From assembly GCA_914767715.1 (NCBI GenBank), contig OU612066.1, forward strand, positions 18,326,283 to 18,390,282: a stretch of 64,000 nt of DNA, given 5' to 3'. The DNA is from Membranipora membranacea (Eukaryota; Bryozoa; Gymnolaemata; Cheilostomatida; Membraniporidae). The notes under the pieces were generated by a model. The model was given only the letters and a program-made list of their open reading frames with translations. It searched no databases and had not been told where the DNA came from. The stretch's first letter is position 1. Every line of letters starts with the position of its first letter. Position numbers and translations under genes: made by a program. Of this stretch, positions 47,388 to 60,364 are shown one piece after another.

Positions 47388-48045
47388 GTAAGTATGTAAT
47401 TCATTGAAAACAGTAAGTGTAAAAATAATTCTTCAAAAAACTTGCACTGATCAGTTAGTTAATTATTAGCAAATAGTGGTTTATAAAAAGTCTCTGTTGA
47501 ACAAAATTATCGGGATCTGTCTTGATATTAGACTGCATGTAGAAAATTAGAAGCTAGAGTGATTCTGAGCAAACAGTCTTATAGTACAGTATGGCTTCAT
47601 AGAGTGATTTTCAGTACACCATATTACTTGTAATGCCACATCATGGTCTTCATATTAAACTTGTGAGTTTTTGAGGTGTACAAACAAGTGATTTGATTGG
47701 TGAAGCCTTCGGCAAATAGAAATGAGGAGAAACAGACATGATAATAAAAAGTTGTGTAAAAACAGATCTTTGGAGTGCTGAGATTTAGAAATGGCTCATC
47801 TCCAGGATGTATTTCTTACATCATCAAAAGCCAGCCCAATGGGAGCACATGCTCATAATCAATATACCCTTTGTTACAGGTCATGAAGCAAAAAGTAGTA
47901 GCACTAATCATTATGCTAGCTTTTTGCTTCCATGCGTCACATGACCCTAACTCTCCGTCATAATCTTACTAGGATTTCTTTGTTGTAGGCACTCGTAAAA
48001 AGGGGTAGTGGGAAAAAAAATTAAGGTTAAAGATTTACCACTGAC

Positions 48046-50797
48046 CAGTTTCTGAGCATTCTCCATGTGCTGTGATGTATCGCATTTTCTGTTGCTCTAA
48101 AGCTACTTATCCCACATAAAAAATTCCTTCACTGACTTGCCGATTGTAGTATAACTACGATTTCATAATATATGGTAATTTTTTTTAAATCACGAGTTTA
48201 TTAATTGAAAAGTTGCTCATTAACGGCAATACCTTGAAACATATAGGCTGCAATGCAAGAATTCATCTTATGCAAAATCATGATGACAAGCTATGCAGTA
48301 TTACATACAAAGTAGCCTACATTGTATACAGTAACAGATCACCTATTTTGGGTGATTGTTGACCATTGGGGGAGAAATGTTAATGATCTTAACTTCTCAT
48401 CCATTGAATTTATCATCAAATGCTCTCTAGATCAATGGCAGCTGGTGTGTATAAATTCTTGTTCAACCTGTTTTCAGATTTATGGAGTGAGATGAGTGCA
48501 TGTTGAGACCAAATAAAGCTAGTTCAGCCCCAAAAAATGAAATATCTCAAGATGTAAAGACTTAATCAATAAACACTTTAATCGATATAGATTAGATAAT
48601 CTCCTGCTGCTCATCATGCAGACAACAAAAGTTGAATGACATCTTTCAGTCCAAAAAGACAGTTAAAATTTGGGATTTCATCAGTTACAGCTCCGACAAC
48701 CAGGATCTGAAAGCTGGTAAAATTATTGATGGAAGCGACAGTGAATGACCAATATGGTATAATACTTTGGAAAATTTTAGTTCTAGCACAAATGAGCTTG
48801 CATTGGATTAGGGGTCACAAATGGCTCTATCACTGTTGCAAAAATCAATTTTATAACTCAAAGACGAGAGGCCTTATAACGTAAATTATACAGTTTCTTG
48901 CAGGAGGCGAAAGGAAAAACTACACAAATTAGGTATTGATGTCACTTTTTACCAAAAACTGAACTTTCAGAGGTCAATGCAACTCAACGCCAAATATTTG
49001 GGATGTTTGAACTGCGAAAATAACTAATAATTATGATCACCATCGCAATTGTTATTGCTGCCGACTCTTTGGGGAGCCGCGGAACATCCTCTATTCAGGC
49101 AATTGCTGTCTGCATGGGCATTTGTGGCGAGATTGTCACAACACATCACAACAAAGCTCAAATTTCAAATCTCACAAAACTTTCATCTCCTCCTCAAACA
49201 TTATTCCTGTGGCTCAGTAGACAGTTGAATAGGGCAATATAAGTATGATTCCTTGTTCAAAGAGGTTGTGTAGATCATTATTTTAGCCAATGTTCTTGCA
49301 TTTAGTCTGAGCCCCAAGAATCTTGCCCCGCCCGAAATGTTAAGAGTAATGACAAGGAAGAGAAATCACATCCTAGTACCTGAAGTAGAGGTGACATAAA
49401 TGCAAAAAATCTATTTTATAGAAACCACAACAGCTAAGTGAGCAAAATGAACTATTCTATAGCTCCTCAGGTGAGCTTACCACTATTGGTTTGGTAAATA
49501 ATAAATAAGAAGGAAATTACAAGTAGCATTTACGTAATTGCAGATGTTAAATAAAGGATTAATTGTGAAATGAATAATCTTTGCTGACAATCCCTTTGTC
49601 TTTGGGAATAAGAATTACCCAATGTGAGGATATGAACAAAGTTCACCTGCATTTTGCTATGTATATGAGCAAAAAACTGCTAATAACAATGCACTGTGCT
49701 TTGAAAATAAGCTTAATTTGAAGGATTAATTTGCCATTAATCTCTGAAAAAAGTCTCTGGCAGTGAATCACAATGCAGGAATGGTGAAATTAATAATTAT
49801 TCGTAATAATAAAGAAGGTTTTTGCACTGTTTTAGTTCTACCTGCGCAACATCAAGATTCAAGACATCAACGTTTATGTAGAGCCAATGATTACATTTGT
49901 CGAGATTAGATGTAAATTCCCAGTGAGACTTGATGGAAAGCTGCCAAAAAAACATATGAAACAATAAGGTGCAATGTGACACCAAAGTTTACTCTAGATG
50001 CAATGCATGACATGTCAATCTATTATTGACTATTACTGAAAACTTGCTGTATGGTTGTTTCTTTTTCATTACTGATGTTGATTACCACTGTACATCCAGC
50101 TAGTAGATGCAACGTAGCTGCTGTAGCAGCAGTATATTCTTTTTGATGTTTCTATAGCTCAGTTATCCTGGAGGGACAATTTTATCGGAATTTCAGGACC
50201 TGTTTTTTATTTTAATAATAATACTAACGCTATTTGTTTATCCTCATATAGACTACTAACATGTTAAATTTTGATAATCCACTGCAAGGAGGCATAACGA
50301 GAGACATGAGAGCAAACAACCCATGATTTATGGTTCGTAGCCGATGACCTGCGTGATGTTGAGTGGTACCACCACTGCTTGTTGTATGCAGATGTTGATA
50401 GAAACTAATCATCAAAAGCCATTTAGAAAAAAATTTAAAATTTACACCATTACTATGGTCATTTCCTTTTCAAGTTTTACCACTGTTTGTTAAAACACTA
50501 GCATAACCTACCTGTGGAAAACATGAGAGAAATTATCTGATGTTGCCAGAAACTGCAGACCTCAACTGGTTTTTAATCACCTCAAAAGCTAACAGTAACA
50601 AAGGATACTAAAACAAGAAAATTACCAAACTAGCTATGAATTTCTTTTTTTTCAACTCCATATCCAATGTACTGAAGAAAGGACAATGGACTTTTATCAC
50701 CCTTTATTTAAAAAAATTGATACTTTGAATTTGAGCTACTTGATACATTTTAACGGTTCAACCCAGTTCAGCCAGTCTTCACACAGCACAATTTAAA
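48046..50797. repeat. Block R2, unit 3, upstream region of SEC3
   Basis: R copy with the inverted REC-intron segment at 48046-49035. It has lost about 50 bp near 49350 and about 300 bp near 50409 relative to unit 1. No exon supported. Confidence 0.65.
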
Positions 50798-53700
50798 ATG
50801 ACTTCTAAGAGAGAATTTCTTCTCTATTGTATAGCAACATTAGGTAAGCATGTAATTCATTGAACACAAAAAGTGCAAGAATATTTCTTTTGAGACTTCT
50901 TCAAAAAGCCTCCACTGATCAGTAAGTTAATTGTTACCAAATTATGGTTTACAAAAAATTATCGGGATCTCTGTCTTGATATTAGACTGCATGTAAATAA
51001 TTAGAAGCTAGTGTGAATCTGAGAAAACAGTCTTATAGTACAGTATGGCTTCATAGATTGATTTTCAGTACACCATATTACTCGAAATGCCACATCATGG
51101 TGTTCATATTAAACTTGTGAGTTTCTGAGGTGTACAAACAAGTGATTTGATTGGTGAAGCCTCGGCAAACCATGACAAATAGAAATGATGAGAAACAGAC
51201 ATGTCAAGAAAGGGTGTGTAATAAAATAGATGTTTGGGAGATTGGGGTGCTATGGTTGAGAAATGGCTCATCTCCAGGATGCTTTTATTATAACCTCTAA
51301 AAGTCAGACCAATAGGAGCACATGCTCATAATCCATTTTCCCTTTGTGTCAGGGCTTTTAACAAAAAGTAGTAGCTCTGTTATTATGCAAGCTACATGCT
51401 TCCAAACGTCACAGCCACTAACTCCATCTGATAAGCTGACAAGGAATTCCTTGCTAAATAGGGTCAATCCTGGCCTTGTTCAAGGCTAGGTCAATCCCAC
51501 ATGATCTATTGGCTAACAAAAAATGATAGTGCAAGATAAAGATCAAGGTAAAACACTTTCCCGATGGCATCGTCGCGATTGGTGTGACCATTTTTGCAGC
51601 CCTTTAAACTGACATGGAAAGGACCTGCAGGCTTTCCCTTCCAACCAATGCTAACAATTTCGGTATATTCTATTCCAGCTTTGCAACAATTTGTTCAGAT
51701 TGCGCTTTCACATGATATTTATCATTATCATATTCATATTCATTAGCAAAAAGTAGTAGCTCTGTCATAATGCTAGCTTTATGCTTCCATGCATCTCAAC
51801 ACTTCCTGGCATAAGCTTACAAGGAATTCCATGTTAATTAGGGCCAAATATAATCCATTGGCTAACAAAAAAGGAGTAGTGGAAAATCGAGATTAAAGTA
51901 AAAAGAATTACCAATGGCTTCATCGCCGAATGGTGAGAACATTAAAGTTGCTTCATAATTTGAGTTGGAAGGGACCTGCAGAGCTTCCCGCTCCTCGATT
52001 CCAACAGTGTTAATATAGAGGTTACGTTCTATTCCAGGTTTGCAACAATGTTTAAACTGATGTTCATGTTGCATTTTCAAATGACATTAATCATCGGATT
52101 CTGTTGCCTATGGATGATTTAATCGGCTATTAACCATTTTAATATTGAACAAGATCGCATTTTTGAAAGGGGAAGCAATACCCAATGGAAGCTTGCGTTT
52201 TAAATCACTCTTTGTTAGCAAAAAGGCCCTAAATCCCTGCTTTGATAACAATTGTTAAAAAATTAGTGGGTGCAAGATAAAACTAATCTGTTAGAATTAT
52301 TAACATAAGTGCTGGCTGTTAATATTCACCATGATGAGTTTGATACACGACTTATTTTATTTTTCCTTTTGCAGTTTTTAAACTAAGGACCAAAATGGAT
52401 TCATTGATAGTTATCAAATGGCCTTTTATTGAATACTACCTTCTAATGAGGGGAGCTGTACCCTGGCTTCTGTCTACCCACAAGCCACAAACTAAAATCA
52501 ATTTCATCCTTCTAACATCAAGGATGTGGTCTATCAGTAGTAATCAAAATTGTCCAGTGGTCTCCGAGATCTTTAGGTGTCAATCACCTGTTCTCTGGAG
52601 AACATGATCTCATACCACTACTCCCCCCCTCCCCCACATGAGACAAGACAAGGCAAGGGGTTTAGGTAATTTGACTTGCAGAATGAGCAAGCTAGACAAT
52701 GATGGTCTCAGAGTTTCAGTCGCATACTATTCATGGTAATGTTATTTGACAGCCCTCTCTGATGCCTGCCCTGAACTAAGGATAAAAGAAGAAAGAGTAA
52801 CAAGCTACGACAGGATTCGAAAATGGGATATTGATTATCCTAGTGACCCAGCCTCCTTCGATGAAGTATCCAAAGAGTTTATATTGCTACCAAAAACTCA
52901 CCCTCGGAGATATGGTAAATACAATAATAAAGCTTACAGCAACCAAATGATGCATGAGAATTTATCACTACTTGTCTAGTTCTTGCTTCAAATGCCAAAA
53001 ACAATCCATTTGTCCTCATTATATTCTAACCTTAGCTGTTTTCATCTTTCGTTATTAAGTAAAATCTTGATCAATTTCACAAGCAGTGTCAGATGCGATT
53101 TATTCAAACCCTCACAAGAATCATGAAGCAATGTTGAGAGGTTTAATTTTTGGGGCGATCAACTTGTGACTTAGTTAAAAAACAATCGGAAAAAAAGTGA
53201 CCAAACATTTGAAAGCATTCTCTTGTACAGTGAGCCCTGACCCTTCATCAATGACTCTTTTGTTTTAGAGAGCAGAAATGAAGTTTTAAGCTTTGATGTG
53301 TATGAACTACCTGGTGATAACAGACTTTTCTGCATCATACACATTTACAATCGAAATTGGGTCGGTGGTTATTCAATGTACTCTCTTGGTCAATTGACAG
53401 AAGCTCCATCTGGTTACAAGGTTATTGCAACGGTAAGCATGTACTGGGTATGGATCTTCTAAATTTCAACATATTTTAAAAATGGAAGGTCATTTGGTGC
53501 TATTCTCCAAACTGTGATGCCCTACAAAAGGAATATTCTAGTAATAAATTAACAAATCAACGTTCTTTTTTACCCTTCTATTGACTTAACAAATCTACTG
53601 AATTAACGGCCATACTATTTAATTCCTTTTCTGCCTCCTCATTCTCCCAGTCGCAGCCTCCTGTCCAATCTCATATTTTTCCTAAAACAGATGCGAATGT

Positions 53701-54837
53701 TTCTGTGATTAAAATATCAAAAGGGAAAATTAAAGTATCAATGAAGAGAGAAACATTTTTTTTTTAAATTGCCTGATAAGATGGCCATAAATAATGAAAT
53801 TTCTTTTTCATTCGCTTCCAGCCAAGCCGTGAAAAGCCTTTACCAATTGTATCGATGTGTGATGATAACGTGCTTGAGGTCCAAAGCATCTATAATCTTG
53901 CCGAAAAGTTCCACTCTGTTGGCTCACTTGGCCATTTCAGACTCATCAAACACCGAAGTAAGCTATAAATAGAGTTATTGTTGTATTGTTGTCAATAACC
54001 ATCACCGAAATCCTTGTAGAAAGCTGATTTACCTATAGCTTATCTTTTGAAATCAGAAACTAAAATTTCTTACTTAGCATCAAACGAATAGACAGTTTTC
54101 TGAGCTCTAATTTAAGCCTCTATTCAAAGTTGTCCACTCTCCAGTTTTGTGAATTTAACCCAAACCGTATACGAAAAAGGAGCCGAAAAAGAGGGTAATC
54201 TTGAAAACCGCTTATAATATCACCAAAATGATTTTTGATTCAGAATCTGCACCATTGAAAAGAGTTTTCAGATCATCGAGGTATTTTAAACCTGATAAAT
54301 CACAATTTTAGTGACGAAATTCCTGAAAAATTCCATAAAATGTGTCTGCAAAACAGGCAGAAATTGATTTAAATGACTATCCAATTACCGAAATTATTTC
54401 CCAAACTATGTCTCTATGAGTTTTCTATGGTGCACATTCAGAATCAAAAATCATTTTTATCCTTTTATAAGCGGTTTTCAAAATAACCCTCTTTTCAGCT
54501 CCTTTTTCCTATGCAGCGTTGGTTAAAAGTACCAAACTGAACGGAGGACAACTCCGAACGGACGATCAAATTGGAATTAGAAAAACTGTCTATAGGAAGA
54601 TATAGGAAGAGATTGAATACACTTTTGCATAATACTTTGATAGTATTCTGGTTAATATAGATTAGTTTATGGGCTAATCGATTATATAATAAAATAATTG
54701 TTTGTAATATATTGCTTATTCTATTGACAGGCGGGGGAAAGAAGAGTGTAGTCTGTGCTCTTGGAAGCAGGTTTCCAAAGCTGCGGCTTACTGCAATCGA
54801 TTCGTGTACAAGAGATACATGGCGTTGTTGGCATTAA
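50798..54837 (+). CDS. SEC3: secreted protein, near-identical to SEC1
   Basis: Exons 50798-50843, 52753-52914, 53269-53432, 53822-53957 and 54731-54837, same phases and lengths as SEC1; product 204 aa. Only a few residues differ from SEC1 (for instance Phe to Leu in DNRLFC, Pro to Leu in IYNLAE). All frames are open and the splice sites intact. It has the same signal peptide and cysteines as SEC1, and the MITE in intron 4. Poly(A) signal at 54874. Confidence 0.85.
54091..54590. mobile_element. MITE in SEC3 intron 4
   Basis: Same 500-bp terminal-inverted-repeat element and TA flanks as in SEC1, so the insertion predates the unit 1/unit 3 duplication. Confidence 0.8.
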
Positions 54838-54873
54838 AATACAGTTTTTCTCCAAATAATCGTGTAAGATTAT

Positions 54874-54879
54874 AATAAA
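54874..54879 (+). terminator. SEC3 poly(A) signal
   Basis: AATAAA 37 bases after the SEC3 stop. Confidence 0.65.
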
Positions 54880-55373
54880 GGTCCGAAAAGTAAAACACAC
54901 CACGCTATCAAATCACATCTATCTAATCAAATTATATATAAAATTTCAGTCAAATCTCATATCCAACTCGACTGACAAGTGATACAAAGTCATCCTACTG
55001 CTTAATCAGTGCTAATCAAGAACTGTCCAGGGGTGTTTAAAGACCTTAGGTGGGTGCTAAACACCTGTTTCTCGAAGAGTTTGGTTTCAAACCATATCAT
55101 ATCCTATCCTCTCCAAAGGCAAGACAAGAGTATTGCTATTATTGCATACTAATGAATGTATTGGCGTAGTTATGTAGAATCTATAAACCCTTACACTAAC
55201 TAATATATCTATTGCAAAAGCATAATACTGAAGCTGAGGCCCAATCAGAGTTCTTCATTTTAGTTTGAACACAATATTTACATCATAAGGGAGGATTGAA
55301 GGCTTTTATGAGTTTTTGCAAAAAAGGAGCAGAGTTGTGGTGGCTCAAACGCAAGGATTATGCCTAGAGGTGG

Positions 55374-55380
55374 TATAAAA
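55374..55380 (+). promoter_or_regulatory. REC3 TATA box
   Basis: TATAAAA in the conserved context, 122 bp before the REC3 ATG. The promoter looks intact although the gene is broken. Confidence 0.6.
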
Positions 55381-55501
55381 CGTCGATTGATTCTATTGTT
55401 CAAGCATTTTGCATTTGCTACATGGTTTGTGTAAAGCTGCTTCAATAAATAGGCGACAGGCTTTTCCTTATTTGACTTTGTTGACAGTTACAATAAGCAG
55501 A

Positions 55502-58500
55502 ATGACGCGGAAAGTAGCAAACATCATCCAGGTAGGCATTATTGTAGTTGTGTTCTCACTGTGTGATCGATTAGAGTTCATTCTATAATGGACTGCATAT
55601 TCATTTTTTTATCTAATTTGACACAATACCATGTATGTATTTTGTTACACAAACATGGTTTGTTTACTCAATAGGCTCAATAATAAAAATGAAAGATAAT
55701 TATTTATCATTTGTTTTGATATAAATCTGACTAATCAGGTCAACAAAACTGATTAATTTACTATTATTTATTGTTTGTAGTTCCTACTCGTATTATGGTT
55801 TGGATTGACTGGAAGTTCATTTCGGGGCGAAAAGTGCCCTTTTAAATGAGCCTTTTTTTTTAGGTATTTGATTAGTTTATGCTCATCATATAAAGGAGGC
55901 ATGGCACTAACTGGAAGAGTGAGTGACGTTTTAGTGAAACTTTTAGGTCTCCTGTCTTCGAGACTTGTAATTGATTTTTGCAATAGTAATAGGGCTCATT
56001 ACATGCGACCCCAATAATGCAGAAACTGAAATTTCCAATTTATTATACCATTTTGGTCTTGTACTGTCACTCCCATCAATAATCTTACCAGCTAACAGAT
56101 CCTGGTTGTCACAACTGTAACAGATAAAAACTCAAATTTTCACTAATTAAGGTCAACATTTTTCAGCCAAAATTCAGAAAGATGTCAGTCAAATTTGTTG
56201 TCAGCATGATGAACAAAAGGAGATAGTCTAGATTCTGATCGAAGCGATTATTGATTATGGCTTTACTTCTGGAGATATTTGGATTTTTGTGGCTAAACTA
56301 ACTTTATTTGGTCCAAAACATTCACTCTTCTCCAGCCAAAAACTGAAAATAGGTTAAACAACATGTTATGCACACCAGCTTCCATTAAACTAGATAGTAT
56401 TTCCGAGGTTTTGACCGTGGCGCTGGATAATAAATTCAATAGTATAGAGAAGTTATGAGCATAAACATTACGCTTTCGATGCTACACAATCACCCAAAAT
56501 AGGTGATCCATTGTTGCACACAATGTGCTTTGCATGTAATTCTAAATAGATTTTCATCACGCTTTTGCATTACATAGTTTACTGCATCATTCTGCCCATT
56601 GCTGCTTATATGTTTTAAATGTATTTTAGTAAATGTACAATTGATCAAGTTAGAATCTTGCGGTTTAAAAAAATTGCGATATTAAAAATAAGTCAGACTA
56701 ACTAGCAACGTGTCAGTGAAGGAAATTTTGAGATGGAACAATTAGCTCCTGAGAAACTGAAAAGGCAATATATCACGTTAAGTAATATTTTGCTTGCTTT
56801 GCTTTGCAGAATGATTCTAAACTTGGAAGTTTCACACAAACTGGGTGTTAACTTGACAGAACTCCCCCACATAACAGCAATTCAGCCTGACAGAAGTTTT
56901 GATGAAAAGTTCTACTACTCACGGGATAAGAGAATTTACAGTAGGAACAAAACACAACAAAAGTCAAGATGGATCCTGACCTCCGATGAAAAAATCAAAA
57001 GCTTCCAACAGATTGGCAAGGAATCATTCCTTGTCCATGAAGACACCTCCGTAAAAATTCATTTAACCGGAAAGAAAGACAACAAAACAATCAACCTACC
57101 CAAATCTTTCTGTGACAACCAACCAAATCAAACAACCCTAAACTGCAGTCAACTTTCATCGTCTGTTTTTGGACCAACTTCTGTAGATTCTGCCAATAAT
57201 CTTGCATATTACACTGCTGCTTCAACAATCTACCAAGTTAACCTCACTGCAGAAAACTTCTCAACTACCCCATTTCAACTCATGAGTGCGTTTGGAAGCA
57301 TTTCTGCGATAGCATTAAACAATAATTTCTCAGGGGCATATGCAATTCAAAGTAGCACAAATGTCACAGTCAGTCATGTGGACTTTTTGAGGTCACAGTT
57401 TACTCCTGTTGGTCTTAATGGGAATCCTGGTACAATTTTGCAAGCTGTAAGTATAGGTGAAAAGGCGCTGCTCTGCATAACCGAAGCCTCAGAGCTGCTC
57501 CTTGTCAACACAGATACTGGAGACTACACCACGGTAGCAGAGGGAGTGACTAGTTTGCCCTGCGATCATACTGAGTGTGACCAGTAACAAATGGTTGTAC
57601 CAGTTTTGGCCGATTATCAAACCAGAGGAAAAGACTTGTATGCTATCGAAAGAAGTCAGATAATCACCCTAGAGTATAATGGTAAGTCATTGTTTTAGTT
57701 TATTTTAATTTTTAAACTATCACATAATTCAGGGAGAATTCAAAAGAAAATTTCTGAAAATTTTGAATGCTAACTGTATTATAACATCATTAAAAATGTA
57801 GAAAATCCACTCAGTTTAAATAAGGCTTGTATAAATATCTTTGCAAACTCGAGCATGCTTCTTTCAAAGGGCAACAGTTTTGCTAATATGATGTATTATG
57901 AAAGTAATGTCTGCGCTTTTTTTGAAGAGAATATCGATTTATTGGAGTTGTGTTCATTGATGAAATTGTTGAATTTGCAGTCAGTGTTTTCTATGAAAAT
58001 GACAACTGGACAGTATCTAATAATATTTCAACCAGTACCTCTCCAAACAGTGGCTCTACAGACACAGGTAAGTGTAGTGCATCTTATTATATTCTGCACA
58101 GTGATGTGAATTCTCTTATACACCATTTATTAAGGCTGTATGAAATTTTATCTTCCGACAAGTGGCCAGCGGTGTCTCAATCCATCTCATTGATTGTGAG
58201 ATGTGAAAAATACCAATCTGAGTTAGAACTGCAGATGGTTAGAAATTTAACAATCGTCATCAGGCAATTTCACGATCACAGAATCACAGAACAGTTGATA
58301 GTCATATAAATGTACATGGATTGTGGTCATTATGTTTTCAGGTGTCATAGTTGGGAGTAATGTAGGCACAGTGATTCTTTGTTTATCGGGAATAGCCCTG
58401 ACTGTTTTCTACCTCCGCGCTAGAAACATGAAAAGACGAACTTTAAATATGACAACTCGGAGAACACACAGAAATCTCTCCCACTCTGTCAATACCTTTG

Positions 58501-59938
58501 AAGGTTGGTTCTAATAAATGTGTGTTACTATATTTACCTGAATACCAACGAAGTGTTTTAAATATCGACCAAGAATATGAAATATCAACCTGGCGCATTG
58601 TGAAAACAATTATAGAATGATGATGCATTGGTCTTTTTATTGATAATAGTTGCATGTAATTGACCTACCTAGTAATCTAACTGGATCCTAAAGATGTCAG
58701 TCTTTCTGAAGATAAACCTTGCACGTTACAAATTTGTGTGATATATTCATAGATTTGTCCTCTCATGCCTATTGAGAAGATGACTGCCAATCATGAATGA
58801 AACATTGTGCTTATATTTCATCCTAGTGTTTAGCGCCTAATGTTTGTAAATTCAATTTAGTGCATGAGGAATATGCCTCATGAAAACAGTGAATGTGTAC
58901 AACAGCCCAATATGCTGATGATTAAAATTCACAAAACCACAAGATAGTTACCAAAGCACTAACTCCTTGTCAATGTTTTCAGAAGTAGAGCTGAGCTCAT
59001 ATAACAGGAGTGCAGAAGATGAAGGAGCGACCGGTGTTGAAGAGAGTAGAGCTGAAACAAGTGCGGAAAGATCTGACAGTGTTAGAGTCTTTAAAGACAG
59101 GCCACTTCCTCCTCTACCACAGTCTAGAGAACCCACAGTGCAGGTACATCGAGCTCAGAGTGCTACCTCAGAATCAGATGATTACTGCTATGCAGACGTT
59201 CGTGAATATTACAAGGAAGGATCGATAACAAAATCATCAGCAGTAAAAGATGAGAGGCCTCCTGTAGCACCTCGCCGTCCCAGACCACGGCTGTCACTAC
59301 CGAGGTTTGATCAGCAAATAAACAGCCATTTCCCTTATTGTGACAATCGTCAGACAACGCCATCCCATCCAAGACCACGACTATCCCTCCAATCTACTCG
59401 ACAGCGAAATGAAGACTCGTATTGTGATAACCCCTGTTTCCTCCCTGTACCTGAGGCCTTAGACTATGATTGTAAGCCGTCTGTCACTCAAAAAAATGAC
59501 CCATACTATGTTGAGGTACTAGGCCATAGCCACCAATCATCCAAAACAACAGTGTTAGTACATGGTAACCCAGCGAATAAGCTACCCCATCCCACACCAC
59601 AGTTGGCCTTACCAATGTCAAATCATCCTGAGGAGCAAATGGAAAAACAGTATGTGCTCTGTGACAACCAAAGTTGTTTTACTGAATCTGGTGTTCCGGA
59701 GTATGCACATGATGTGTACGTCACTGACCAAAGAGAAGCTTTGGCTCAAAAGGAGACACTGGATAATGTTGCAAAAGAGGAGAGCGAAACAAAGCAGACA
59801 TCACATCCACTTGCAAATATTTTTGTGACTGTTATTTCTGATAAGATGGAGTTGAAACTGCCTACAAACTATGAGCGCCAAACAAGTACTGTCACTGTAT
59901 CAGCAAAAGATCCATATGAAATTGCAGATCAGAGCTAA
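55502..59938 (+). pseudogene. REC3: receptor with broken ectodomain, intact tail
   Basis: Exon equivalents: 55502-55531, 55781 to about 55812 (cut), 56810-57681, 57981-58067, 58342-58503 and 58983-59938. A deletion of about 580 bp joined exon 2 after FLLVLWFGLTG directly to intron 2 sequence, with CTGG at both break points, removing the exon 2 donor; reading on meets a stop after about 11 codons. Exon 3 also has a nonsense codon, TAA at 57585-57587, where REC1 has Lys (ECDQK). Exons 4-6 are open, including all tail motifs, apart from a three-codon deletion at 59408. Unless an unusual start or splice is used, no full receptor can be made. The sequence is otherwise almost identical to REC1, so inactivation is recent. 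Confidence 0.8.
55813..56790 (+). repeat. Shared ~0.95-kb segment in REC3 intron 2 (direct)
   Basis: Same segment as at 24030-24960, truncated on the left by the exon 2 deletion but keeping about 128 bp (56040-56168) missing from unit 1. Those bases align with the R copies in reverse complement (for example gacaaccaggatct), confirming that unit 1 lost them. Confidence 0.65.
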
Positions 59939-60280
59939 GAGCTTTAGATCTCAAGAACCTCAGCCTCAAAGCTCTTTTCCAATGACCTGTATTTTAGGGA
60001 CATAAGATGCGAGCAGATTTGTCTATTTTAGTACGTCAATTCTTTTTTTATCACTCAAAATAATTTATTGTATTTTATGAATTTTATTTCATATTTATTG
60101 TTGATTTCCTTATTTTACTTATTATATTCTACTATTTCAGTTAACCATTTATATTTACGATTTATATTTTCTTTACTTCAATTTTTAGATTTTGCAGTTT
60201 CTGTTTTTCTGTAACATTATTTGACCATTTATACATTGTGACTTAGCTGGTGCCTCTCACAAACCATTTTAATTAACCTC

Positions 60281-60286
60281 AATAAA
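60281..60286 (+). terminator. REC3 poly(A) signal
   Basis: AATAAA in the same place as in REC1. Confidence 0.5.
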
Positions 60287-60364
60287 CATAAACATTGAAT
60301 TTGATAATTATGATTCATATTGTTGATATTGATATATATTGATAGGAAATTGGTAAAGTTGCGT

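Larger units (their letters stand above)
45200..48045. repeat. Block R1', unit 3 (5'-truncated)
   Basis: Same type as 28520-31367. It contains a hydrophobic 108-codon open frame at 46227-46553 and an orphan SEC first exon at 47342-47387. Confidence 0.65.
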
